From Sulfolobales archaeon (GTDB lineage Archaea; Thermoproteota; Thermoprotei_A; Sulfolobales; Desulfurococcaceae): a stretch of DNA of 64,000 bases. Positions 44,094 to 51,999 of the stretch are shown piece after piece (positions within the stretch are counted from its first letter, which is position 1; each line of letters begins with the position of its first letter). Under the pieces are notes generated by a model, which saw only the letters and a program-made list of their open reading frames with translations, did not search any database and was not told where the DNA came from. Both the position numbers and the translations under genes were made by a program. The stretch spans positions 1 through 64,000 of the forward strand of contig JANXDZ010000002.1 of the NCBI GenBank assembly GCA_025059075.1, read 5' to 3'.

Positions 44094-44477
44094 TTATTTT
44101 TTCTCCTTCAAACTTAATCCAACGTAGTATTTCTCCATGAGTTTTAGCTCTTCGTGAAGCTTCGATGCTTCAGGCTCATAGATTACTATTAAGAGTCCGT
44201 GTATTGATAGAATCATTCTCCATTTATTGCTAACGTTGCTTATTGAAAGTAAATATCCATGTCCACAGAAGTCTGCTTCAAGGCATCTATCTTTACTGCT
44301 AGTTATTAATAGAGCTGCCTCAACGCCTTGCTTGAGTTTGTAGACATCCTCGTGGAGTTCTATGACAACGTTGAGTTTATTGCAGTCAGCGTAATACCTT
44401 CTAACCCTAGGCATCTTTAATCTTTCTTCACTCTCCACTGTGCACTCAAGGCTTATATCGCTCAAATCTACCCCCAT
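44094..44477 (-). CDS. RNA polymerase subunit Rpo8-like (Rpb8/RpoG)
   Basis: This 127-aa protein reads as strands throughout. Features fitting archaeal Rpo8 are the early DISLECTVESEERLKMPRVR strand pair, CNKLNVVIELHEDVYKLKQG, DFCGHGYLLSI and the late ILSIHGLLIVIYE. Rpo8 is a crenarchaeal homologue of eukaryotic Rpb8 and is a marker of that phylum. The match is from memory of the family and not from a search. It ends 7 nt from the thermosome stop (convergent). Confidence 0.65.
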   Translation of the reverse strand: MGVDLSDISLECTVESEERLKMPRVRRYYADCNKLNVVIELHEDVYKLKQGVEAALLITSSKDRCLEADFCGHGYLLSISNVSNKWRMILSIHGLLIVIYEPEASKLHEELKLMEKYYVGLSLKEKK

Positions 44478-44611
44478 TTGTCAGTTAAAATAGAGATAGG
44501 TTATAAGGGTTTAGTATCTTGAAGTTCAATACTGCTTACAATACATGGGCGGTAGGAGTTGTAATAAGGCAGGCTAAAGCTCAATGCATTAATTATAGAA
44601 TGTTGCTGAAA

Positions 44612-44657
44612 TTAATTATTTAAATTGCTTTCTAAATAAAACCACCTGGGTGATTAA
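44612..44657 (+). promoter_or_regulatory. TATA box and GGTGAT ribosome site of the Sm-like gene
   Basis: TTAATTATTTAAATTG (about 44612-44627) is a TATA element, and GGTGAT (44649-44654) is a near-perfect Shine-Dalgarno four bases before ATG 44658. Confidence 0.55.
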
Positions 44658-45101
44658 ATGAGCGTACTTGATGCAACGAGGAGGTTTATATCAACTCTAC
44701 AATCTATGCTTGATAAGAAAGTCTCAGTAATTCTAGTTGATGGAAAGGCCTATAAGGGAACTCTTCATGCATTTGAGCAATCCAGTTTATCAATAGTTTT
44801 ATCACCAGCTACAGACATTCAAGGGAGGAGTTTTCAGAAAATTGTTATAAGAGGAGATAGGGTGTCTGAAATAATGCTTGAAGAAGAGAGTATTTTTAAT
44901 CCAGAGGAATTTGCAGAGTACATAAAGAAGAGACTCAATTTACGTGATGATGCAGTAAAAGTCATTCCTGAAGCCAATGCTGTTCAAATACTCAACAGAA
45001 TATTAATTAGGGAGACGGGAGTTGAGGGAACGGGTCCTTTAGCAGAAACAACGTTTGAAGTATTCCAAGAATATATGGAGAAAAAGAGAAAGCGTGAATA
45101 A
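44658..45101 (+). CDS. Archaeal Sm-like protein with C-terminal extension (SmAP3 type)
   Basis: This 147-aa protein has Sm motif 1 at residues 18-55 (VSVILVDGKAYKGTLHAFEQ and SLSIVLSPATD) and Sm2-like IVIRGDRVSEIMLEE near 67-81. An alpha/beta extension (about 85-147) then occurs, which resembles the extended crenarchaeal SmAP3. It should form ring oligomers binding RNA, but its partners are unknown. It lies 15 nt before the archaeosine transglycosylase gene, so it may share its transcript. Confidence 0.88.
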   Translation: MSVLDATRRFISTLQSMLDKKVSVILVDGKAYKGTLHAFEQSSLSIVLSPATDIQGRSFQKIVIRGDRVSEIMLEEESIFNPEEFAEYIKKRLNLRDDAVKVIPEANAVQILNRILIRETGVEGTGPLAETTFEVFQEYMEKKRKRE

Positions 45102-45116
45102 GTCAAGGGAGAAATA

Positions 45117-46670
45117 TTGTCATACTATGAAGTGAGGGGAGTAGACCTAGCTGCTAGAATAGCTAAGTTGAGGACGAAGAGTGGGGTAGTTGAAACGCCG
45201 TATTTATTTCCCGTAGTAGATCCTGCTAGACAGGAAGTAGACTTAGGCACTATAGAGTCTCTGGGATTCATTGGAGTTATAACTAATGCATACCTCTTCT
45301 ATAGAAGGAAACGTGGAGAAGTAATAGATATACATAGGGCCATAAACTGGGATAAGGTTTTAATGACTGATTCAGGAGGCTACCAAATATTAACTTATGG
45401 AGATATAGAAGTAGACAATAGGGACATAGTTCTTTATCAAAAAAATGTGGGAAGCGATATAGGAGTAATACTAGATGTTCCAACAGGCTCTCATATGGAT
45501 GTAGATCAGGCTCTTGCAGCAGTTGAAGAAACATTTAAAAGAGCCCTTGAGGTTCTTCCAATAATTCAGGACTCTAATACACTGTGGGTTTTACCTCTAC
45601 AAGGAGCTCCACATAAAGAGCTAGTGGCTTACTCAAGCATAAGGTCATGGAGGTATCCATATCATATAAATGCTTTGGGAAGCCCCACCGTTCTCTTGGA
45701 GAAATATAAGTACAGTATTATGATCGAAATAGTTGCTCTTACAAGGCTCTACATGCCTCCGAACAAGCCTCTACACGTATTTGGCGTAGGGCATCCAATG
45801 ATAATACCGTTTTTAGTAGCTTTAGGAGCAGATCTATTTGATTCAGCATCCTATATACTTTACGCTAGAGATGGAAGATACATGACTAGCAATGGCACTA
45901 AGAGAATTGATGAGCTAAGCTATCTCCCATGCGCATGCTCCACATGCTCTAAGTACTCGCCAAGAGAATTGCTGGAGCTACCTAAGGATCAATTCGTTAA
46001 GGAGCTGGCACTACATAATTTACATAAGATATCTGAAGAATTAAGGAGGGTGAAGCAAGCAATAGTGGAAGGAAGATTGTGGGAATACATTGAGGAGAAG
46101 AAGAACTCTCATCCAAGCCTTAGAGAAGCATTTGAAGTATTAAAGAAGTACATTAATTTATTGATGAAGTATACACCTAGGTCTAAGACTCCAGTCCACT
46201 CACTACTCATAAGTGATTATGAATCTAGAAATAACCCTAAAGTCATCCGCTTTAAGCACGATGCTGAAGAGTTTCTGTGGAAGCCTATCGATAAGGTGAT
46301 ATTGCTTCCAGCAATAGAGAAGCCTTATGGCGAGTCAGCAATTATTAAGAGCATTCCAGCAGAGATCGCTTCTGGAGTAGACGTTGATAATCTCTACTTC
46401 TATCACCCAATACTTGGGGTATTTCCAGCACTAGTCTCCAATACTTACCCATTGTTTCAACACGAGGAGCCTGATATAATGCAGTATCCCCAATCAATGT
46501 GCATTGAATTACTCCATGAAGTTATGAGATTCATTGATAGAGCTAAACCTAAAGAAGCAATTCTATTGGCTTTAGAGGAAATTGAGTGGAGCAAGTGTTT
46601 AGGAGAACTGCTTAGCTATAGGGGATTACATGTACATTGGGTAAGGGGGTTTAGAGCCGCTCTCCAGTGA
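45117..46670 (+). CDS. tgtA: Archaeosine tRNA-guanine transglycosylase, catalytic subunit
   Basis: This 517-aa enzyme exchanges G15 of tRNA for preQ0 in archaeosine synthesis. MTDSGGYQILTYGDI (near residue 83) has the nucleophile-region Asp, DVPTGSHM and DLFDSASYILYARDG are typical, and CACSTCS (near 280) is the Zn site. TTG 45117 starts 15 nt after the Sm-like gene. The C-terminal PUA module common in euryarchaeal enzymes is not visible; a gene at 47402 encodes such a module. It overlaps the PAC2 gene by 45 nt. Confidence 0.93.
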   Translation: MSYYEVRGVDLAARIAKLRTKSGVVETPYLFPVVDPARQEVDLGTIESLGFIGVITNAYLFYRRKRGEVIDIHRAINWDKVLMTDSGGYQILTYGDIEVDNRDIVLYQKNVGSDIGVILDVPTGSHMDVDQALAAVEETFKRALEVLPIIQDSNTLWVLPLQGAPHKELVAYSSIRSWRYPYHINALGSPTVLLEKYKYSIMIEIVALTRLYMPPNKPLHVFGVGHPMIIPFLVALGADLFDSASYILYARDGRYMTSNGTKRIDELSYLPCACSTCSKYSPRELLELPKDQFVKELALHNLHKISEELRRVKQAIVEGRLWEYIEEKKNSHPSLREAFEVLKKYINLLMKYTPRSKTPVHSLLISDYESRNNPKVIRFKHDAEEFLWKPIDKVILLPAIEKPYGESAIIKSIPAEIASGVDVDNLYFYHPILGVFPALVSNTYPLFQHEEPDIMQYPQSMCIELLHEVMRFIDRAKPKEAILLALEEIEWSKCLGELLSYRGLHVHWVRGFRAALQ

Positions 46671-47363
46671 TTTTTGTATGCTCTTCTCTATTTCCTCAAT
46701 TATTTCAGCTTCTCTGCTCAGTTGAGAGACATCTACGCTTACATCTAGAGCATCTGATAAAGCTGTGATAGCTGTAGCCGAAGCTCTTGGATCGGGTCTA
46801 TAGGGTTCAGCATACGAAAGTATAGTTACTCCAGGGACTTCAAATATATCTAAGTACATCATTAATAGAGCCAGCGGGCCTACTACGTATCTTTCCTCAA
46901 GTATAGGGGCATTCATCTTTCTTCTAGTTCCTCCGAAGGGTATCCATCTATAAACTTCTCCACTGCTTTCCCTTATGGATGGATCAAGTCCTCCAAGTAA
47001 AAATGTCTCACTAACTCTTAATTCCTTTACCCACTGTGCAATTGCTCTAGCGAACTTTGCTCTCTCACGGACTTCAGGCACGGTATGATTCACTAGGACA
47101 AGTAGCTTCACGTCATTTATTGACCCATAGTATAGTTCAAATGGGTACACTATTCCCACATTGTTTATATAAAACGTTGACTCAGGCACATATAGTGTTT
47201 CAATGAAGCCAGCTCTCTTGAGATTTAATGCGTAAGCTAGATGCTTAGACGCTAAATAGCCTACAAGGCCGAATCCTGGGAATCCCGTTATGAATGTTGA
47301 ACTATGTAGCTCCTCTTTATTAACTTTATTTAAAATTATATTTATTCTACTCACAACTTCCAC
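46626..47363 (-). CDS. PAC2-family proteasome assembly chaperone homologue
   Basis: This 245-aa protein has the family signature FITGFPGFGLVGYLASKHL near residue 24, LGGLDPSIRESSGEVYRW and the SYAEPYRPDPRASATAITAL block. Archaeal PAC2 homologues assist proteasome assembly or act as related chaperones. ATG/GTG at 47363. The gene overlaps tgtA tail to tail by 45 nt. The PAN gene is about 6 kb away, so there is no direct operon link. Confidence 0.88.
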   Translation of the reverse strand: MEVVSRINIILNKVNKEELHSSTFITGFPGFGLVGYLASKHLAYALNLKRAGFIETLYVPESTFYINNVGIVYPFELYYGSINDVKLLVLVNHTVPEVRERAKFARAIAQWVKELRVSETFLLGGLDPSIRESSGEVYRWIPFGGTRRKMNAPILEERYVVGPLALLMMYLDIFEVPGVTILSYAEPYRPDPRASATAITALSDALDVSVDVSQLSREAEIIEEIEKSIQKSLESGSKPPYPMYM

Positions 47364-47401
47364 CTATCTATGTGTTGCTAAAGCAATAGAAATATATTAA
47401 G

Positions 47402-47983
47402 CTACATAGTCTTCAGCTTTACTATATCTCTAATGGATTCTCTTACTCTAACTGTCCCCCCTCTCCTGAAGTAAGTCATTAGCCATCCGGGCATCAAGGC
47501 TTTGCCTACTGCTATAACTTTTAAGTCTTCACACAACGCCACTACTTCATCATAAGGCCTTATGTCTGGATCAGCGAAGACTACGTGAGAGGCAAATATA
47601 CTTCCCTTACTTACTTCCACTGCTTCACAATAATCTCTTCCAACAATTACTCTAAGGTAGGGCATAGGCAATAGATCGTTTAATCTCAATCCGCCGTGTA
47701 TAGTTAGAGCAAACTTATAGTCTTCAGCTCTTAGAAATGCCAAAGGCACGTCGTTTAAGTAAACAGCCCTAATTTTCCGTGTTTTACGCGATTTAGCAAC
47801 CATAACCTCACTTGGGATAAATTCTTCTCCTACTCCCTTGAACTGTAGTGAAGCTATTAAGCGAAGTTCTTTAAGCTCTCTTAAGGTAGGCTTTACTATT
47901 GGTAGACTCGTGCTAAATTGATACACCTCCCTCACAGACTTTAGGTATATGGGTAATAAATATATGACTAACATAAAGCTCAA
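47402..47983 (-). CDS. PUA-domain protein, archaeosine transglycosylase C-terminal module
   Basis: This 193-aa protein matches the C2-C3/PUA part of archaeosine transglycosylase: MVAKSRKTRKIRAVYLN, VPLAFLRAEDYKFALTIHGG, then SIFASHVVFADPDIRPYDEV and GTVRVRESIRD. The PUA domain is expected to grip the tRNA 3' end for the catalytic subunit at 45117. The start is unsure: TTG 47983 and ATG 47974 precede a hydrophobic segment, while a later GTG near 47930 (after KS VREVYQ) would lie about 25 nt after a TATTTATTA element. It is separated from tgtA by the PAC2 gene. Confidence 0.75.
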   Translation of the reverse strand: MSFMLVIYLLPIYLKSVREVYQFSTSLPIVKPTLRELKELRLIASLQFKGVGEEFIPSEVMVAKSRKTRKIRAVYLNDVPLAFLRAEDYKFALTIHGGLRLNDLLPMPYLRVIVGRDYCEAVEVSKGSIFASHVVFADPDIRPYDEVVALCEDLKVIAVGKALMPGWLMTYFRRGGTVRVRESIRDIVKLKTM

Positions 47984-48051
47984 GATGTGTTGCTTTAGTT
48001 ATTCACTAAGTATTTATTCTCAGAGAGCCTCATAACCCTCAGGGGTGGGAA

Positions 48052-49359
48052 GTGGATATAGTAGTTAAGGCAATTATTGGAGTAACGTACTTAGGCTTAG
48101 TTGCTGCAATAGCTCTAGGAGTCGATAGACTTAAAGCAGCACTAGCTGCTGTTGCTATAGCTGTTTCAGTAAGTATTTTTTCCACAGCTATAAGCCCTCT
48201 TGATGCATTACATTACATAGATCTAGATGTACTTGGCTTAATAGTATTTGCATCAGCGATCTCGTGGTTCATGGAGGACTGCGGGCTAGTGAACATCATT
48301 GCCCTAAAGATCGTGAGGTCAAGTAAAGGAAGTGTCCTCCGCTTAACACTGCTGACAAGCATCATTGGAGGGCTTTTAAGTACATTTATGGAAAATGTGT
48401 CAGTTGTACTCATACTATCCCCTATAGTAATTACTACATGTAGAATGGCTGGTGTGAACTCTGTCCCAATAGTAGTAATGATGGCTCTTTCAGTAAATAT
48501 AGCTGGCTCAGCCCTACTTGTAGGAGACCCCCAGGCAGCTATAATTGCCTCAAGGTATAACCTGGGGTTTTTCGACTTCATATACTACTTAGGTAAGCCC
48601 TCAATGCTTGTAATAGTACTGATAAGTATGCTTACTGCAATAACTCTCTCACCTACTTACGCTAAACTTAGTAGAAAGTTGTTTAACCACAGCTTTACTG
48701 AGATTAAGTTACCTAGAGTCAATAGAAAGTATGTTGTGGCCGTAGTACTAGCTCTCACAGCTAAAATAGCTCTACTCAGTTTAAGAAAGGAGCTAGGCCT
48801 CAGTTTAACAGCATCAGCTGCTGCCCCAACTATAGTTCTAATAGCTTTCTATGGCTTAAGGAAGTGGAGGGAGTTACTTAAAGCTGCCCTTGACTACAGG
48901 CTGCTGCTCTTCATAGCCTCAATGTTTTACCTAGTTGGATTCATGGATAAAAGCAGTTTAACTACAGACATTGCTAACATAATCTTACTGTATAGTGGCA
49001 GCGCAATTGAGACATCAGCTCTACTAATATTGTTCTCAGCTTTAGCGTCATCAGTTATCGACAACATACCTATTATAACTGCAATGATCCCTGTAGTAAA
49101 TGCTATCGCTAACTACAGGAATGTAGAACCAGTAGTAATTGCTTGGGGGCTCTTGATTGGTGCAACCATAGGTGGCAACGCTACATACATAGGTGCTTCA
49201 GCAAACTACACTGCTGTACGAATACTTGAAAAACACGGAGAGAATGTGAGCTTCATGGACTTCCTTAAAATAGGGGGTATATACGCTCTAGTCTCACTTA
49301 TTGCTTCAACTACTTTATACTACTTATTCTACTATGAACTGCTGAATCCTCCGCCTTAG
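48052..49359 (+). CDS. ArsB/NhaD-type membrane transporter
   Basis: This 435-aa integral membrane protein has about 11-12 helices. Conserved segments include FMENVSVVLILSPIVI near residue 105, SALLVGDPQAAII near 148, SSVIDNIPIITAMIPVV near 325 and GGNATYIGASANYTAVRIL near 373; the two inverted halves are typical of the ArsB/NhaD/SLC13 superfamily. The transported ion (arsenite, sodium or organic anion) cannot be told. GTG 48052 starts the gene, following GGGGTGGGAA. It ends four bases from the convergent gene. Confidence 0.85.
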   Translation: MDIVVKAIIGVTYLGLVAAIALGVDRLKAALAAVAIAVSVSIFSTAISPLDALHYIDLDVLGLIVFASAISWFMEDCGLVNIIALKIVRSSKGSVLRLTLLTSIIGGLLSTFMENVSVVLILSPIVITTCRMAGVNSVPIVVMMALSVNIAGSALLVGDPQAAIIASRYNLGFFDFIYYLGKPSMLVIVLISMLTAITLSPTYAKLSRKLFNHSFTEIKLPRVNRKYVVAVVLALTAKIALLSLRKELGLSLTASAAAPTIVLIAFYGLRKWRELLKAALDYRLLLFIASMFYLVGFMDKSSLTTDIANIILLYSGSAIETSALLILFSALASSVIDNIPIITAMIPVVNAIANYRNVEPVVIAWGLLIGATIGGNATYIGASANYTAVRILEKHGENVSFMDFLKIGGIYALVSLIASTTLYYLFYYELLNPPP

Positions 49360-49727
49360 TCAAGATCTGGAATTATCGGAGGCTTTATACGTAATTCAAC
49401 TAATGGAATAGATACCCCCGGCTTAGCTACCTTACTGAACTCCAGTCTTTCATCACTGCTTGATACAATGATATAGTTTGCTTGAACTATCTTTTCCTCC
49501 TCTACACTATTGCATACGTGGTAATATAGCACTGGTAGACCATACAACTTATAGTAGTCTCTAAATAAGCCAAGCATCCCTACAATCAATCTCTCTCTAT
49601 CCCTAAACTTAAGTAAGAAGACTGACTGCGCTACTGGAGTCATGTATGTAACAGCTATTCTAACTAAGTCATTAAGTGAGGAAACTCTTATTGGAAGCAC
49701 CTTTCTAAGCTCACTGACTTCATCCAC
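49356..49727 (-). CDS. Unknown 123-aa protein
   Basis: The sequence has an alpha/beta look (VAQSVFLLKFRDRERLIVGMLGLF, LPVLYYHVCNS, NYIIVSSSDE) and a Pro-rich C-terminus (IKPPIIPDLD). No motif is recognised. It lies 12 nt downstream of the pseudo-nitrilase gene and overlaps the transporter stop by four bases, so it may share a transcript with the nitrilase-fold gene. Confidence 0.55.
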   Translation of the reverse strand: MDEVSELRKVLPIRVSSLNDLVRIAVTYMTPVAQSVFLLKFRDRERLIVGMLGLFRDYYKLYGLPVLYYHVCNSVEEEKIVQANYIIVSSSDERLEFSKVAKPGVSIPLVELRIKPPIIPDLD

Positions 49728-49739
49728 TTATACCACCAC

Positions 49740-50666
49740 TTAAACATCTCTATTTTCAGCTGTAAACGCCACTTTCCCCAAGTCCTTTAGGACCTTGAAG
49801 TATATTCTGCCTACATGAGTTAAGCTTTCAAAATCGTTATTGCTTTTTATATCACCAATGATATTCTCTAGAGGCACTAATATCAGTTTCTGCTCTAAGC
49901 CTCCATATTCATAGATCTTTGATCCATCGCAGCGGTAAATCATTGAGGAAACAAGGCCTTTAAACGAGTTACTGACGTAGAGAACGCTGCCTGGCACTAT
50001 TAAAGGCATGGAGTTCTCCTCTGCTCTAGTCTTAAGTATGTGGCTTAACGTTAAGTGGTTTACATATAGTGGATTTATTGAAGCAACCACAGCGCTTGCT
50101 CCAAGAACTCTATAAACTCTAGCTATCTCTGGATAGTATACTTCATCATCTATTACTACTCCTATAGCCAAGCCCTTAATCTTAAATAAGTCTATGCTTT
50201 TACCAGTCTTAATTCCGTTAGCAATCTCCCTACTTGATACGACTAGCTTCCTCCTTTTAGCTAAGAGCTTCCCTTCATAATTTATAAATAGACTTGATAC
50301 ATAGTGATATGCACCAGCTTTCTCTAAGAATCCAGAGACTATTATGTTAACTCTCTCAAGCCTCGCTAGTGCAGCTATTATTTTAGTAGTCTTATCGGAC
50401 GTTAATTCAAAGAACTTCTTACAAGTTTCTTCAGAAACTCCATCAATGCCTACTACTGGGCCAGTATTAAAGAATGGGGGAAGTATTACGTGTCTCGCCC
50501 CCAGCTTTTTAGCTAACCTAATGTTCTTAATTACGTTTTGCACATTTCTCTTTCTTGCAAAAGCTATTACTTTACAGTGAACTATAGCTATATATCTTCC
50601 AGCATCACTTTTCCCTAAATAATCTACATCCACTTGCCCCCTTCCTTGCAGGCTCTCCTCCGCCAT
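49740..50666 (-). CDS. Nitrilase-fold protein without the catalytic Glu and Cys
   Basis: This 308-aa protein follows the nitrilase superfamily layout: LAKKLGARHVILPPFFNTGP near residue 51, the KRRKLVVSSREIANG region with Lys140, and GLAIGVVIDDEVYYPEIARV near 165. The Glu after LP is Pro64 and the nucleophile in G.xIC.D.xFPE is Asp173, so the Glu-Lys-Cys triad is broken, leaving only Lys. It is probably a non-catalytic binding or scaffolding protein. Its region upstream is gene-poor and holds a decayed KaiC-like gene. Confidence 0.7.
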   Translation of the reverse strand: MAEESLQGRGQVDVDYLGKSDAGRYIAIVHCKVIAFARKRNVQNVIKNIRLAKKLGARHVILPPFFNTGPVVGIDGVSEETCKKFFELTSDKTTKIIAALARLERVNIIVSGFLEKAGAYHYVSSLFINYEGKLLAKRRKLVVSSREIANGIKTGKSIDLFKIKGLAIGVVIDDEVYYPEIARVYRVLGASAVVASINPLYVNHLTLSHILKTRAEENSMPLIVPGSVLYVSNSFKGLVSSMIYRCDGSKIYEYGGLEQKLILVPLENIIGDIKSNNDFESLTHVGRIYFKVLKDLGKVAFTAENRDV

Positions 50667-50990
50667 TTGCTCGAATCAACCCCTAGAACATTTACTTCAA
50701 GTTCTTTATAAATGTTCTCTAGAACATCCCAATAACGTCTGCGGCTTTCCTCAATCATTGCCATCAATTCCTCAAGCCCTCTAGTGGCTTCAACCTTACT
50801 ACTTCTCTAAAGAACTCTCAAAGTCCTTGAGTAGCTCTTCTATTTTCATTAATTTCTCAAGATCTTGGTTAGAGCTTTTTGCTAAGTGGAAGTAGTACTC
50901 TTTCATTAACTTAGCGTAACTACTTAAGTCAGCTCTACTCACTGTGTTCTTTAAGCTACCTTCCTTTAAGTACTTTAGACACAGTGCTCA
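50667..50990 (-). pseudogene. Fragmentary coiled-coil-like coding relic
   Basis: Two minus-strand pieces are protein-like but in different frames. One is a 47-codon frame starting at GTG 50942 and ending at TAG 50799, with an amphipathic helical sequence (SYAKLMKEYYFHLAKSS, DLEKLMKIEELL). A second frame (LEELMAMIEESRRRYWDVLEN) then runs from about 50790 to the nitrilase gene start. A frameshift between them suggests a decayed gene, but each could be a real small gene. Confidence 0.35.
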
Positions 50991-51163
50991 ATAAATTAAT
51001 TCTTCACAGTATTTACTCCTCTACACACTGTGCAGGAATGCCTATAGCATCCTCCTACTTTTACATCTCCAAGGGATTTCACGCTAATCTAGGCTCCCTT
51101 AATTAATGGTTCTTTATCCACCACGTAACTGCTATAGTATTATGTACGCATCGTCTTTTAACA

Positions 51164-51910
51164 TTAATAGCTCCAGCACTCTACGTCTCCAACTACTTTA
51201 TCTGGGTAAACCACTGTGCCTTTATTAGATATTTCAAATAAGTGTCTTTCCATGCTGTGAGAAGTTCCCCTCATTTTCCAAATTATTAAGCTTCTTACAA
51301 GTTCTCCATAAACTTCATCATATTGAGTCTGACTATGCCGTTTGCTGCGTGTTTTACTCCAGGGCCTCCAAAGCCTCTTTCAGTTACAGAGACTTGAGAT
51401 ATGAGCATTGAAGTAGTGTCCATTTCACTTAACAATTTCTTAATTGAAGAACAACAGATCTTGCTATAGGGGGCTTAGTTAAGTAAAGAGTTGAGACTGA
51501 ATCTACTGCAACTCTTTGAGCTCCAGTATCACTTATCGCCTGCTTTACTACGTTAACCGTTAACTATAATTCCTACATCAATTGGATCCTTAACTACATA
51601 CCCCCCTCTCTTAACTGCTTCACTCACTTCAGTAGTGAATGCGTCAACTACAGCAAAGGTTTCCTTAACTTTATGGTTCTTTACGTCTCAATTAAACTGC
51701 TTCACGTTTATCCTTACTTGAACTGAGCATTCCCCTAATGCAACATAAACACCTAGTTCACTTATTTGCAGCCCATTCCACAGGTATTGCATGCCCATAA
51801 TACTCTTTCCTATGCCTAGGCCACCCGCTATTAAGGCGATGCTTCTCTTAGGAATACCTCCACTAAATATTTCATCTATGCCTGGAATACCTGTTTTAAC
51901 TCTCTTTCAA
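51164..51910 (-). pseudogene. Decayed KaiC/RadA-like ATPase gene
   Basis: Reading the complement from about 51910 to 51164 gives successive KaiC-domain pieces. The frame begins [20 protein letters not shown] with Walker A-like GGLGIGKS, then NVKQF-N followed by TGA where KaiC proteins have Trp, and DVKNHKVKETFAVVDAF. Later pieces in other frames read VAVDSVSTLYL (Walker B), [24 protein letters not shown] and [15 protein letters not shown]. At least three frameshifts and one nonsense codon are needed to join them. It is a degenerate relic of an ATPase of the same superfamily as the gene at 1-498. Confidence 0.75.
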
Positions 51911-51999
51911 CCAACCTGCTTCACATAAAGCTATTCATAAGCCTAGCGCAATTAAAGGTTATTTAAGTAGATAAAGTTATTTTCCTACATTTGAATTAA

